A stretch of 64,000 bases of DNA from CAZPAV01 sp964584755. Its GTDB lineage: Bacteria; Actinomycetota; Acidimicrobiia; Spongiisociales; UBA5794. The stretch is taken from positions 27,383-91,382 of the forward strand of contig CAZPAV010000004.1 in the NCBI GenBank assembly GCA_964584755.1. Direction: 5' to 3'. Below, piece by piece: positions 15,457-23,857 of this stretch (position 1 is its first letter; every line of letters starts with the position of its first letter). The notes under the pieces were generated by a model, which saw only the letters and a list, made by a program, of their open reading frames with translations, was not told where the DNA came from and did no database searches. The position numbers and the translations under genes are program-made.

Positions 15457-16284
15457 ATGCCACTCACGAGCCTCCCGACGGGGATCGACATGTACTACGA
15501 GGTCGAGGGTCGAGGCGACCCCCTGCTCCTCATCATGGGCACCGCCGCCGACCACACCACCTGGTCGGCCCAGGTCGAGGCGTATCGGGACCACTTCCGT
15601 GTCATCACCTTCGACGCGCGGGGAACCGGCCGCTCCACCCATCCGGAGCCGATCGACGAGTACTCGATGCGGATCCTCGCCGACGACGCCGTCGCCCTGC
15701 TCGACCACCTCGGCGTCGAACGGGCCCACGTCAGCGGCCTGTCCCTGGGGAGCGCCACCGCCCAGGAGCTCGCCATCAACCACCCGGAGAAGGTGGCCAC
15801 GCTCCAACTCCACTGCACCTGGGGTCGCAGCGACGAGTGGTTCCGGCGCATGATCGAGTCCATGGAGTTCGCCGTCGCCCACGACGACTTCGGCACGTAC
15901 ATCCGCACCGCGTTGCTGTGGGTGGCGAGCCCCGCCTTCCTGAACGAGCAGCCCGACGACGTCGCCGCGTTCGAGCGGGGGTTCATCCTCGAGAACCCGT
16001 ACCCCCCCTCGAAGGAGGGGATGATGGGGCATTTCCACGCCGACAAGACCCACGACGCCCTCGACCGTCTCGGTCGCATCGCGGCACCGACGCTCATCAC
16101 CTCGGGCGAGATGGATTGGCAGGTCCCCACCCGGTACGGGCTCGAGGTCCAGCGACACATCCCCGGGTCGACGCTGCACGTCTTCGGTGGTCCGCACTCC
16201 AGTCACATCGCCTTCTACGAGATGGCGGAGGAGTGGAACGACTTCACGCTGGCGTGGCTCCGGCGGCACGGGCCCATCCGGTGA
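15457..16284 (+). CDS. Alpha/beta hydrolase
   Basis: A 275-residue alpha/beta hydrolase. Nucleophile elbow VSGLSLGSATA (G-L-S-L-G), acid near LITSGEMDWQVP, catalytic His in GGPHSSHIAFYE. The upstream strand LLLIMGTAADHTTW has the GT motif in place of HG. ATG 15457 is favoured because GAGG ends 9 bases upstream; GTG 15433 and ATG 15448 are alternatives. It resembles the 9517-10335 hydrolase in size and type. Substrate unknown. Confidence 0.85.
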   Translation: MPLTSLPTGIDMYYEVEGRGDPLLLIMGTAADHTTWSAQVEAYRDHFRVITFDARGTGRSTHPEPIDEYSMRILADDAVALLDHLGVERAHVSGLSLGSATAQELAINHPEKVATLQLHCTWGRSDEWFRRMIESMEFAVAHDDFGTYIRTALLWVASPAFLNEQPDDVAAFERGFILENPYPPSKEGMMGHFHADKTHDALDRLGRIAAPTLITSGEMDWQVPTRYGLEVQRHIPGSTLHVFGGPHSSHIAFYEMAEEWNDFTLAWLRRHGPIR

Positions 16285-16307
16285 TGTGACGGGGGACATG
16301 CGAGGGC

Positions 16308-17069
16308 TCAGTGCGCGGTCCAACCGCCGTCGACGACCACGACGGAGCCGGTGACGTAGCTCGCGGCGTCCGAGGCGAGGAAGAGCGCCGCTCCTTGGAT
16401 CTCGTGCAGCTCTCCCCAACGGCGGAGCGCGACCTCCTGGGAGATGACGCGCACCGCGTGCGCCGAGTTCCGGTGAGGGATGTTCATCTCGGTGAGGAAC
16501 GGCCCGGGAGCGATGGCGTTCACGTTGACGCCGATGTCCGCCCACTCGAGGGCGAGCGCCCGGGTGAGCTGAACGAGGGCGCCCTTGGAGGTGGTGTACG
16601 CGGTCCGGTCCGGCGCGGCCACGAGCCCGAACGTGGAGGCGACGTTGATCACCCGTCCCCGACCCGAGCGACGGAGGTGGGGGACGGCGGCGCGACACAA
16701 CATCCACGGCCCGGTCAGGTTCACCGCCAGGGAACGGTCGAAGTCGGCGCGGGTCAGCTCGTCGATCGCGCCCCGGACGTTGATGCCGGCGTTGTTGACG
16801 AGGATGTCGAGTCCGCCGAGCTCCGCGACGACCTCGGCGACGGTCCGTTCCACGTCCGCCTCCCGGGAGACGTCGCCGACGACCGGGAGCACGGCACGTC
16901 CGCTGCTCGCGGCCAGCTCCCGGGCACGAGCGAGCAACTCCGGTTCGGACCGGCTCATCAGCGCGACGTCGGCGCCTACCCCGGCCAGGGCCGCGGCGAT
17001 GGTCGCCCCGAGCCCCCGGGAGCCTCCGGTGACGAGGGCGACCCGGCCGTCGAGACGGAAGAGATCGAG
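16308..17069 (-). CDS. SDR family oxidoreductase (start codon unclear)
   Basis: The SDR domain is complete: LDLFRLDGRVALVTGGSRGLG (cofactor motif), DILVNNAGI (NAG strand), the catalytic Tyr and Lys in YTTSKGA, and the C-terminal VTGSVVVVDGGWTA. The cofactor motif, however, lies upstream of the first ATG in frame (16958), and between it and the upstream stop there is no ATG, GTG or TTG. The coordinate 17069 marks the CTC codon where family members have their start Met. Either a rare start codon is used, coupled to the PPOX gene ending at 17074, or a base is missing. Last gene of the site-C minus operon. Confidence 0.8.
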   Translation of the reverse strand, partial: LDLFRLDGRVALVTGGSRGLGATIAAALAGVGADVALMSRSEPELLARARELAASSGRAVLPVVGDVSREADVERTVAEVVAELGGLDILVNNAGINVRGAIDELTRADFDRSLAVNLTGPWMLCRAAVPHLRRSGRGRVINVASTFGLVAAPDRTAYTTSKGALVQLTRALALEWADIGVNVNAIAPGPFLTEMNIPHRNSAHAVRVISQEVALRRWGELHEIQGAALFLASDAASYVTGSVVVVDGGWTAH

Positions 17070-17073
17070 CGGG

Positions 17074-17613
17074 TCAGGCGCCGTGGGCCTCCTCGTAGCT
17101 GGGTCCCCCCGTCTCCTCGACCCAGTACCGCCGCGCCCAGCCGACCCCCTGCCACGTCTTGATGTTCGTGGGGGTCATCTTGATGAGCCAGCGGGGCTGG
17201 TTGAGGGTCGAGGTGAGGTACGTGGGGCCGTTGGGACCGAGGTAGCGGTAGGACATCTGCTCGGCGATCTCCACCCACTTCCCGCCGACGTTGGGGTGCT
17301 CGACGACCTCGGCGATGCCCTCCATGATCACCTTGGGGATCTCCCGACCCTTGCCGGACTCGTCCGGCGGGCTGTGCTCCATGTCGACGACCACCGCCAC
17401 CCGGCCGTCGTTCTCGATGTAGGTGCACCAGGCGGATCGCTGCCGCCCGACGAACCACATCGCCTCGCCATCCCACTGATACCAGACGGGAATCACGTAC
17501 GGTGACCCGTCCGGCTTGACGACGGCGAGTCTCGCCAGGGCGTTCCCCGCGAGGAACTCGTCCATCTCGTCTCTGGTCATGCCTCCGAGCTTGCCGCGGA
17601 AACTCTCGGTCAT
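17074..17613 (-). CDS. Pyridoxamine-phosphate-oxidase-like flavin split-barrel protein, paralogue 1
   Basis: A 179-residue PPOX-class split barrel. ARLAVVKPDGSPYVIPVWYQ and FWFVGRQRSAWC are the FMN/F420-contact strands of the family; the C-terminal tail KTWQGVGWARRYW is shared with the next gene and partly with the gene at 36638. Members are FMN- or F420-dependent reductases or heme-degrading enzymes. It is about as long as, and clearly paralogous to, the gene immediately upstream (17656-18195), pointing to a tandem duplication. Same operon, under site C. Confidence 0.85.
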   Translation of the reverse strand: MTESFRGKLGGMTRDEMDEFLAGNALARLAVVKPDGSPYVIPVWYQWDGEAMWFVGRQRSAWCTYIENDGRVAVVVDMEHSPPDESGKGREIPKVIMEGIAEVVEHPNVGGKWVEIAEQMSYRYLGPNGPTYLTSTLNQPRWLIKMTPTNIKTWQGVGWARRYWVEETGGPSYEEAHGA

Positions 17614-17655
17614 GGTCCTCTCGCCTCCCTCCCGCGCCCGATGTGCGGCGCCGGA

Positions 17656-18195
17656 TCAGGTGCCGTGCACCTCCTCGTACGCCGGTGCCTCGGCGCTTTC
17701 CACCCAGTACTTCCGCGCCCAGCCCACGCCCTCCCACGTCTTGAACGTGTGAGGGACGACCTTGATGAGCCACCTGGGCTGGTGCAGTGTCGGCCCGATG
17801 TAGCTCGGGCCGTTGGGGCCGAGGTACCGCAACGCCATCTGTCGGGCGATCTCGACCCACCTCCCCCCGACGTTCGGCTCCTCCACGACCTCGGCCCGTC
17901 CCTGACAGAACACCTTCGGCATCTCGAAGTGCCGCCCGAGCCGGGGATCGTCCACCGACGTGTCGTCGATCACGAGGCCGACGTCCGGTCGTGCCGCCAT
18001 GTAGCGGGCGATCGCGGAGCGCTGCCGGATGACGAACCAGAACGCGTCCCCATCCCAGTGGTACCAGAGCGGGTTCACGTAGGGGAGCCCGTCGTCGTCG
18101 ATCACGGCCACCCGGGCGTTGGTGTCCCCCGCCAGGAACAGGTCCATGCGTTCCTGGTCCATCCCGCCGATGCTGCCCCGCCAGTCCTCTGCCAC
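17656..18195 (-). CDS. Pyridoxamine-phosphate-oxidase-like flavin split-barrel protein, paralogue 2
   Basis: A 179-residue paralogue of the gene at 17074, same length and shared blocks: YVNPLWYHWDGDAFWFV, NVGGRWVEIARQMALRYLG, QPRWLIKV and KTWEGVGWARKYWVE. First gene of the minus-strand operon; its GTG start at 18195 lies about 65 bases from operator site C. Possibly a flavin- or F420-dependent reductase acting with the SDR downstream. Cofactor cannot be told from sequence. Confidence 0.85.
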   Translation of the reverse strand: MAEDWRGSIGGMDQERMDLFLAGDTNARVAVIDDDGLPYVNPLWYHWDGDAFWFVIRQRSAIARYMAARPDVGLVIDDTSVDDPRLGRHFEMPKVFCQGRAEVVEEPNVGGRWVEIARQMALRYLGPNGPSYIGPTLHQPRWLIKVVPHTFKTWEGVGWARKYWVESAEAPAYEEVHGT

Positions 18196-18258
18196 GATGC
18201 CCTCGCTTCCCTGGCCGCTCGCGGCGGCCCGTCGTCGTCTCGCGCCCGAGGACGCAAA

Positions 18259-18270
18259 ATAGTATATCAT
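18259..18270 (+). promoter_or_regulatory. Putative island operator, site C
   Basis: ATAGTATATCAT, in the divergent region between the PPOX operon (start 18195) and the ABC ATPase operon (start 18345). It fits the six-site consensus exactly and overlaps -10-like hexamers on both strands (TAGTAT, GATATA). Confidence 0.7.
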
Positions 18271-18344
18271 CTGGTGGCTTGCCGCTCCCTCCTCCGGGAG
18301 GTGTGACGACGAGGCCGGCTCGCTGGCTCCCCGAAGGAGACACG

Positions 18345-19409
18345 GTGGAGGAACACGTCCGAGGCGACGGAGACCGCCGAGGCATCGGCGACGACGTCGC
18401 GGTGGCCGTACGCGACCTCGCCAAGACCTTCCGGGTGGGCGGCGGCGTGTTCGGCGCGGGGAAAGCGGAGGTCTCGGCCGTCGCCGGCGTGTCGTTCGAC
18501 ATCCGCTTCGGGAGCACCCTGGGTCTCGTCGGCGAGTCCGGCTGCGGGAAGTCGACGACGGCACGATGCATTCTCCGTCTCATCGAGCCGACGTCGGGCG
18601 AGGTGGTGCTACAGCGGAGGATCGGAGGCGGGGTCACCGAGTCGATCGACATCATCGCCGCCGACGCCAAGGAGCTGCGGCGTCTCCGCAGGCAGATGCA
18701 GATCGTCTTCCAGGATCCCTTCGCCTCGTTCAACCCGAGGATGACGGTCGGGCAGACGCTGGCCGAGCCGCTGCTCGTCCACACCGACATGTCACGGGCC
18801 GACCGGGAGGCCCGGGTCGCCGAGCTCCTGCAGCTCGTCGGGATGAGCCCCCAGTCCGCCGAGCGCTACCCCCACGAGTTCTCCGGAGGACAGCGACAGC
18901 GGGTCGGCGTGGCGCGGGCCCTCGCCCTCAACCCCGAGTTCGTCATCCTCGACGAGCCGGTCTCGGCCCTCGACGTCTCCATCCAGGCCCAGGTCCTCAA
19001 CCTCCTCGAGGAGCTGCAGGACGAGCTCGGACTGACGTACCTGTTCATCGCCCACGACCTGGCCGTCGTGCGCCACATCTGCGACGACGTCTCGGTGATG
19101 TACCTCGGCAAGATCGTCGAGTTCGCCACCACCGACGAGCTGTTCGCCGCGCCGATGCACCCCTACACCCACGCGCTCCTCTCGGCCGTGCCGATCCCCG
19201 ATCCCAAGCTCGAACGGCGCCGATCCCGGATCCTCCTCGAGGGGGACGTGCCGAGCCCCATGAACCCTCCGTCGGGGTGCCGGTTCCACACCCGCTGTCC
19301 CACGGGGCGGGGCAAGGAGATCTGTGCCGACGAGGAGCCGCCGCTCCGGGAGCTCGTCGCCGGCCATCTCGTCGCGTGCCACTTCCCGGAGATGAAGGAG
19401 ATCGTGTGA
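18345..19409 (+). CDS. Oligopeptide-type ABC transporter ATPase (OppF/DppF class)
   Basis: A 354-residue ATPase: Walker A GLVGESGCGKSTTARC, Q-loop FQDPFASFNPRMT, signature EFSGGQRQRV, Walker B VILDEPVSALD, H-loop IAHDL, and the C-terminal oligopeptide/dipeptide domain with Cys-rich GCRFHTRCP and later CACHF-type cysteine. GTG 18345 has GAAGGAG 6 bases upstream. The partner ATPase (OppD class), permeases and binding protein are in a separate minus-strand operon at 23854-28631, so the importer is split between operons controlled by sites C and D. Confidence 0.93.
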   Translation: MEEHVRGDGDRRGIGDDVAVAVRDLAKTFRVGGGVFGAGKAEVSAVAGVSFDIRFGSTLGLVGESGCGKSTTARCILRLIEPTSGEVVLQRRIGGGVTESIDIIAADAKELRRLRRQMQIVFQDPFASFNPRMTVGQTLAEPLLVHTDMSRADREARVAELLQLVGMSPQSAERYPHEFSGGQRQRVGVARALALNPEFVILDEPVSALDVSIQAQVLNLLEELQDELGLTYLFIAHDLAVVRHICDDVSVMYLGKIVEFATTDELFAAPMHPYTHALLSAVPIPDPKLERRRSRILLEGDVPSPMNPPSGCRFHTRCPTGRGKEICADEEPPLRELVAGHLVACHFPEMKEIV

Positions 19410-19410
19410 C

Positions 19411-20199
19411 ATGACCTGGAACGACATTCGCGCCGGTAACCCGGTGAAGGACACGCTCGCCGGCGGAGGGGTCGTGGTCGGCGCCTTCGCCCGGCTGGGG
19501 TCGGTCGAAGCGGTCGAGGTGTGCGCCCACGCCGGGTGCGACTTCGTGATCGTGGACATGGAGCACGCCCCGGTGAGCTGGGAGCGGGCGGCCGCGATGT
19601 CGGTGGCCATCGAGGCCGCCGGCGCGACACCCGTCCTGCGCGTGTCGACGGCGGCGAGGGATCTCATCACCCGAGGGCTCGACGCCGGGGCGCACGGGAT
19701 CATGGTGCCCCGCGTCGACGATCCCGCGACCGCGGAGGCGGTGGTGGCGGCGACGCGTTACGGACCGGGGGGCACGAGGGGCGCCGCCGCCAACCGCCGC
19801 GCCGGATACGGGCTGCGCATGTCGTACGAGGAGTACGTGGCGGCGGCCAATCGGACGACCCTCCTCGTCTTGCAGATCGAGTCGGTCCGTGGCGTGGAGA
19901 ACGCCGCGGCGATCGCCGCCGTTCCCGGTGTGGACTGCCTCTTCGTCGGCCTGGCCGACCTGTCGGTCGACATGGATCTCCCCGGTCGATGGGACCTGCC
20001 CGAGGTCGTCGCGCAGGCGACCGCGGTGCTCGCCGCGTGCCGCGACGCGGGGATCGCGTTCGGTGTGCCGACACCGGACACCGCCATGGCCCGCGAGTAC
20101 CTCCGCCGCGGGGCGCGGTTCATCGCCGGGGGCGACGTCGGGTTTCTCGCCGGGGCCGCCCGTGCCTTCGTCGACGAGGTTCGATCATCGAGCGGCTGA
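19411..20199 (+). CDS. HpcH/HpaI family aldolase
   Basis: A 262-residue TIM-barrel aldolase. Conserved blocks: DFVIVDMEHAPVSWE, GIMVPRVDDPATAEAVV, RYGPGGTRGAA and LLVLQIESVRGVENA; the E and D that bind the divalent metal are in QIES and FVGLADLSVD. The family cleaves 2-keto-4-hydroxy acids to pyruvate (or glyoxylate) plus an aldehyde. It starts 2 bases after the ATPase stop in the same operon. With the FAH-fold protein and dehydrogenases it suggests that the substrate skeleton is fed into a keto-acid cleavage step. Confidence 0.92.
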   Translation: MTWNDIRAGNPVKDTLAGGGVVVGAFARLGSVEAVEVCAHAGCDFVIVDMEHAPVSWERAAAMSVAIEAAGATPVLRVSTAARDLITRGLDAGAHGIMVPRVDDPATAEAVVAATRYGPGGTRGAAANRRAGYGLRMSYEEYVAAANRTTLLVLQIESVRGVENAAAIAAVPGVDCLFVGLADLSVDMDLPGRWDLPEVVAQATAVLAACRDAGIAFGVPTPDTAMAREYLRRGARFIAGGDVGFLAGAARAFVDEVRSSSG

Positions 20200-20210
20200 C
20201 CAGAGATCGC

Positions 20211-21110
20211 GTGGCGTTCGCCTTCGACCCGAAGGCCGACCCGGCGGTCGTCCTCGCCTCCGGGGAGCGGATCGTCGTCGAGACGCAGGACGCCCACGGC
20301 GGAACGATCACCGGACCGGACGTCGTGTACCGGACCCTCGAGGACGCCGTGGCGCGCATCGGTGGGGTGAACCCCGTGACGGGACCCATCGCCGTGGAGG
20401 GGGTGGAGCCGGGGGAGTGCGTCGCCATCCGGATCGGGGGTATCGCGGGAGCCCCCACGACCGGGTTCGGCTACATGACGACGACGCCGACGCTGCATCC
20501 GGACCTCGAGGCGGAGACCGTCATCTGCCGCCGCGTCGGCGACGAGGTGGAGATCCCCACCGCTCGAGGCCCGATCCGCGTCCCCTGCCGCCCGTTCGTC
20601 GGGACCCTGGGCGTGGCGCCGGGCGACGGGCCGCTCCCGTCCTTCGCCCAGCGCCCCGACGTCCTGGGCAACGTGGATCTCCCCGAGGTGACGAGCGGCG
20701 CCACGGTCGTGCTCCGTGCCAACGTCCCCGGCGCCCTGATCTCGCTCGGCGACGCCCACCTGGCCCAGGGCGACGCCGAGATCCACCGCTCCGCGATCGA
20801 GGCACAGGCCGACGTGGAGGTCACGGTGACCCGGCTGGACGCCGACGCCGTCGTGTACGCCGGGCTGCCGCAGGTCGACACCGCGGCGGAGCTCGGCAGC
20901 GTCGCTCCCGGACCGGGGCATCTCGAGGACCTCGTCAGGTCGGCGTACGACGACCTGGCGGTCAGGCTCCAGCGAGGCCACGGTCTCCGCCTCGCCGAGG
21001 CGTACCGGCTCCTCGGGGCCGTGGGGACCGTGCGCATCGGCCAGGTCGTGCCGCCCGTGTACTCGGTCATCGCCAAGATCGAACGTCGTTACCTGGAGGA
21101 CCGATCATGA
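20211..21110 (+). CDS. Acetamidase/formamidase family protein
   Basis: A 299-residue protein with FmdA/AmdA features: VVETQDAHGGTI near the N-terminus, NPVTGPIAVEGVEPGE, GLGVAP-type block (GTLGVAPGDG), and GDAHLAQGDAEI, the conserved metal/active-site segment. It hydrolyses formamide, acetamide or related small amides. GTG 20211 is the first usable start in frame; homologous-looking residues (IIERLTRD) just upstream hint that translation may begin earlier on a non-standard codon. It overlaps the aminotransferase gene by ATGA. Confidence 0.85.
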   Translation: MAFAFDPKADPAVVLASGERIVVETQDAHGGTITGPDVVYRTLEDAVARIGGVNPVTGPIAVEGVEPGECVAIRIGGIAGAPTTGFGYMTTTPTLHPDLEAETVICRRVGDEVEIPTARGPIRVPCRPFVGTLGVAPGDGPLPSFAQRPDVLGNVDLPEVTSGATVVLRANVPGALISLGDAHLAQGDAEIHRSAIEAQADVEVTVTRLDADAVVYAGLPQVDTAAELGSVAPGPGHLEDLVRSAYDDLAVRLQRGHGLRLAEAYRLLGAVGTVRIGQVVPPVYSVIAKIERRYLEDRS

Positions 21111-22258
21111 GACCCTCGCGGGCCATCGCCGGCCTTCCCCGCTCGGGGATCCGCGAGATCTTCGAGCTCGCGCTGCGCGTGCCGGACGCCATCCACCTCG
21201 AGGTGGGGGAACCGAGCTTCCCGACTCCCGGGCACGTCTGCGAAGCCGCCGCGGCGGCGGCGAGGGAGGGACACACGAAGTACACCCCCAACGCCGGGAT
21301 TCCCGAGCTGCGAGAGGTCCTCGCCCGGAAGGTGCGTGACCGCAACGGCATCGATGCGGAGGCCGACCGGGTGATCGTGACCCCCGGGGCGGTCGCCGGG
21401 CTCTTCAGCACGCTGGAGGCGACGGTGGACCCGGGCGACGAGGTCCTCATGGGTGACCCGAGCTGGCCGAACTACGGGCTCATGGTCCGCCTGCTCGGCG
21501 CCACCCCCCGGTACTTCCCGCTCCGTCCCGAGGCGGGCATGGTCCCCGAGGCCGAGATCATCGAACGTCACGTGGGCGCCCGGACGAGGGTCCTCGTGCT
21601 CAACTCGCCGGGGAACCCGACCGGGGCGACGACACCGAGGGACGTGCTCGTGGAGTTGCTGGAGCTGGCGAGGGAACACGACCTGTGGGTCCTCTCCGAC
21701 GAGGTCTACGACGAGATGTGGTTCGAGGAGCCGCCCCAGTCGGCGGCACCGCTGGACGTCGACGGCCGCGTCGTGACGTTCTTCTCGTTCTCGAAGACGT
21801 ACGCCATGACCGGCTGGCGCGTCGGCTACCTCGTGGCGCCGCCGGGCCTCGTCGAGCACGTCGTCAAGGCCCAGGAGCCGATCACGTCGTGCGTCAACGC
21901 CCCCGCCCAGCACGCCGCGATCGCCGCCGTCACCGGTCCCCAGGACTGCGTCGCCGAGATGCGGTCGGCGTACCGGAGCCACCGCGACCTCGCCTGCCGG
22001 CTCCTCGACGAGGGCGGCGTGCCGTACGTGCGACCGAGCGGCGCGTTCTACCTCATGGTGGACGTCTCGGCCAGTGGCCTCGACGGGGGTGCCTTCGCCC
22101 GACGGCTCGTGCTCGAGCGGGGCGTCGCCGTCGTCCCGGGCATCACCTTCGGACCCGGCAGCGGATCCTTCGTCCGTGTCTCCCTCGCCTCGGCCCGCGG
22201 CGATCTCACCGAGGGACTCGCCCGGCTCGTCGACGCCGTCCACGCCTGGTCCGGGTGA
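21107..22258 (+). CDS. Pyridoxal-phosphate aminotransferase, class I/II (paralogue of 37210)
   Basis: A 383-residue fold-type I aminotransferase. PLP lysine in FFSFSKTYAMTGWRVGY, NSPGNPTGATTP (cofactor/substrate Asn), LSDEVYDEM and the C-terminal FVRVSLA arginine. The N-terminal IHLEVGEPSFPTPGH matches aspartate/aromatic-type enzymes. Last gene of the site-C plus operon. A close paralogue at 37210 heads toward the M20 peptidase in the site-F operon. Likely removes an amino group from the imported substrate's amino acid part. Confidence 0.92.
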   Translation: MRPSRAIAGLPRSGIREIFELALRVPDAIHLEVGEPSFPTPGHVCEAAAAAAREGHTKYTPNAGIPELREVLARKVRDRNGIDAEADRVIVTPGAVAGLFSTLEATVDPGDEVLMGDPSWPNYGLMVRLLGATPRYFPLRPEAGMVPEAEIIERHVGARTRVLVLNSPGNPTGATTPRDVLVELLELAREHDLWVLSDEVYDEMWFEEPPQSAAPLDVDGRVVTFFSFSKTYAMTGWRVGYLVAPPGLVEHVVKAQEPITSCVNAPAQHAAIAAVTGPQDCVAEMRSAYRSHRDLACRLLDEGGVPYVRPSGAFYLMVDVSASGLDGGAFARRLVLERGVAVVPGITFGPGSGSFVRVSLASARGDLTEGLARLVDAVHAWSG

Positions 22259-22276
22259 ACGGCGCCGCGACGGGGG

Positions 22277-23146
22277 TCAGAACGTGAAGAGCGACGCCGC
22301 CGTGCCACCCCTGACGGCCGCGCGCTCCTCCTTGGTGAGGTTCGGGAGGTGATGGTCGACGAGGTCGAGGATCTCGCGGTACCCGGGGTTGTCCTTGATC
22401 CACGGCCAGTCGGACGCCATGAGCATGCGTTCCGCCCCGAAGGCGCGGAAGATCCGCCGGGCCGTCTCCCCGAGGTCCCGATACGGATACGGTCGGCGGG
22501 TGAAGGCGTACAACCCGGAGAAGACGACGTAGAGGTTCCGGTGTCTCGCCGCGATCCGCTCCACGAGCTCGAGCGAGCGCGGCGGCAGGTCGACGTCGAA
22601 CCGCGGCCGCCCGTCGTCGTCGACGCGGAGCTCCATGGTGATGTCGGGGCAGAACCCCAGGTGGTTCAGGACGACCTGGAGATCGGGGAGGAGATCCATC
22701 ACGCCGTCGAGGATGGCCACCTGGTCGGGGGCGCCGTAGAACCACACCTTGAGCCCGTGCTCGGCCATCGCGGCGAGGGCGGGGAAGACCGCGATCGACT
22801 CCGGGTCGCTCCCCGGGTCGGCGTCGAGCCCGTAGAAGCGCATGCCCTGCATTCCGGTCGCCTCCACCCGGCGCTCGAGCTGCGCCACCGGGTCGGGTTC
22901 CGAGAAGTCGAAGAGGCCGATACCGGCGAACCTCCCCGGATGGTCACGGAGGACGTCGCGGAGGTACTCGTCGTGCTCGGAGAGCGCGACGACGACGGCG
23001 TGATCGACCCCTGCCGACGCCATCGCGGCGAGGAGCTCCTCGGCGGCCTCCTCCCGATCCGGTGGGGTCATGCTCTCGTAGACGGGACGCGGGTACGCGT
23101 CGGACACTGCCTTGAAGAGGTGGAGATGGGCGTCGACGACAGGCAC
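22277..23146 (-). CDS. Amidohydrolase family 2 (ACMS decarboxylase-like metal hydrolase)
   Basis: A 289-residue amidohydrolase_2 TIM barrel. Metal ligands in VVDAHLHLF (H-x-H), VLNHLGF and the late ASDWPW aspartate. Family reactions are hydrolysis or non-oxidative decarboxylation (for example 2-pyrone-4,6-dicarboxylate lactonase, ACMSD). Final gene of the minus-strand importer operon, 15 bases after the alpha/beta hydrolase, so the operon couples import and early cleavage. Confidence 0.9.
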   Translation of the reverse strand: MPVVDAHLHLFKAVSDAYPRPVYESMTPPDREEAAEELLAAMASAGVDHAVVVALSEHDEYLRDVLRDHPGRFAGIGLFDFSEPDPVAQLERRVEATGMQGMRFYGLDADPGSDPESIAVFPALAAMAEHGLKVWFYGAPDQVAILDGVMDLLPDLQVVLNHLGFCPDITMELRVDDDGRPRFDVDLPPRSLELVERIAARHRNLYVVFSGLYAFTRRPYPYRDLGETARRIFRAFGAERMLMASDWPWIKDNPGYREILDLVDHHLPNLTKEERAAVRGGTAASLFTF

Positions 23147-23161
23147 GGCTGTTCCTCTCTC

Positions 23162-23857
23162 TCAGTCCTCGGGAACGCCGAGGGGGCCGGACGGGTTCGC
23201 CCCGTCCGGCGAGGCGTGCTCCTCCGCCCACGCCTCGCTGAGAGGCGTCAGGTAGCGGCGGAGGAAGATGACGAGCTGCTCGAAGAGGTTCGGACGATCG
23301 GTGAGCAGGCGGGGGCCGGCATCGGCGGTCGCGGTCGTGATCCACAGGTTCTGGCCCCGCACCGCCGGATAGATCTCCTCCACGTACCGCTGCGACGGCT
23401 CGTCCAACGTCCCGTTGACGACGAGCCGCAAGGCGGCCGTCGTGGACCTCCGGTCGATCGCCACGGGTCCCTCCCGCGGGCTGACGACGACGTGGACCGG
23501 GGCGCCCGGCTCGGACGAGAGCCGGAACGCCACGGCCGACAGCGACCCGTGGCAGACGAACGCCACCGGGCCGAAGGTCTCGTGGAGCTGCGCGACGAGT
23601 TCCTCGAGGTCGTCGATCGTCGTCGCCGGGTCGACGTGCCCGTCGGAGAGACCGTGGCCCCGCAGCTCGGTGGCGACGACCCGAAACCCCGCGTCCACGA
23701 GACGGTGGGGGAGCGGCGTCCAGACGTCCAGGTCCTCGCCGAGGTCGTGGACGAGGAGGACCGGTGGACCCTCCCGGGGCCATTCGTGGCCTCTCAGTGT
23801 GAGCCCGGAGGGGAGTCGGACGGCGATGGGGATGGGGCGCATCGGGATCCCGGTCAT
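23162..23857 (-). CDS. Alpha/beta hydrolase-like protein lacking a canonical nucleophile
   Basis: A 231-residue alpha/beta fold protein: VLLVHDLGEDLDVW (oxyanion loop), VVATELRGHGLSDG, and at the position of the nucleophile elbow FVCHGSLSAVAF. Aligned on the conserved histidine, the usual G-H-S-x-G is C-H-G-S-L, putting glycine where the serine should be, unless the elbow is shifted by one. The C-terminal acid and His are not obvious. The start overlaps oppD's stop (ATGA). Either a redirected active site or a non-enzymatic partner. Confidence 0.78.
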   Translation of the reverse strand: MTGIPMRPIPIAVRLPSGLTLRGHEWPREGPPVLLVHDLGEDLDVWTPLPHRLVDAGFRVVATELRGHGLSDGHVDPATTIDDLEELVAQLHETFGPVAFVCHGSLSAVAFRLSSEPGAPVHVVVSPREGPVAIDRRSTTAALRLVVNGTLDEPSQRYVEEIYPAVRGQNLWITTATADAGPRLLTDRPNLFEQLVIFLRRYLTPLSEAWAEEHASPDGANPSGPLGVPED

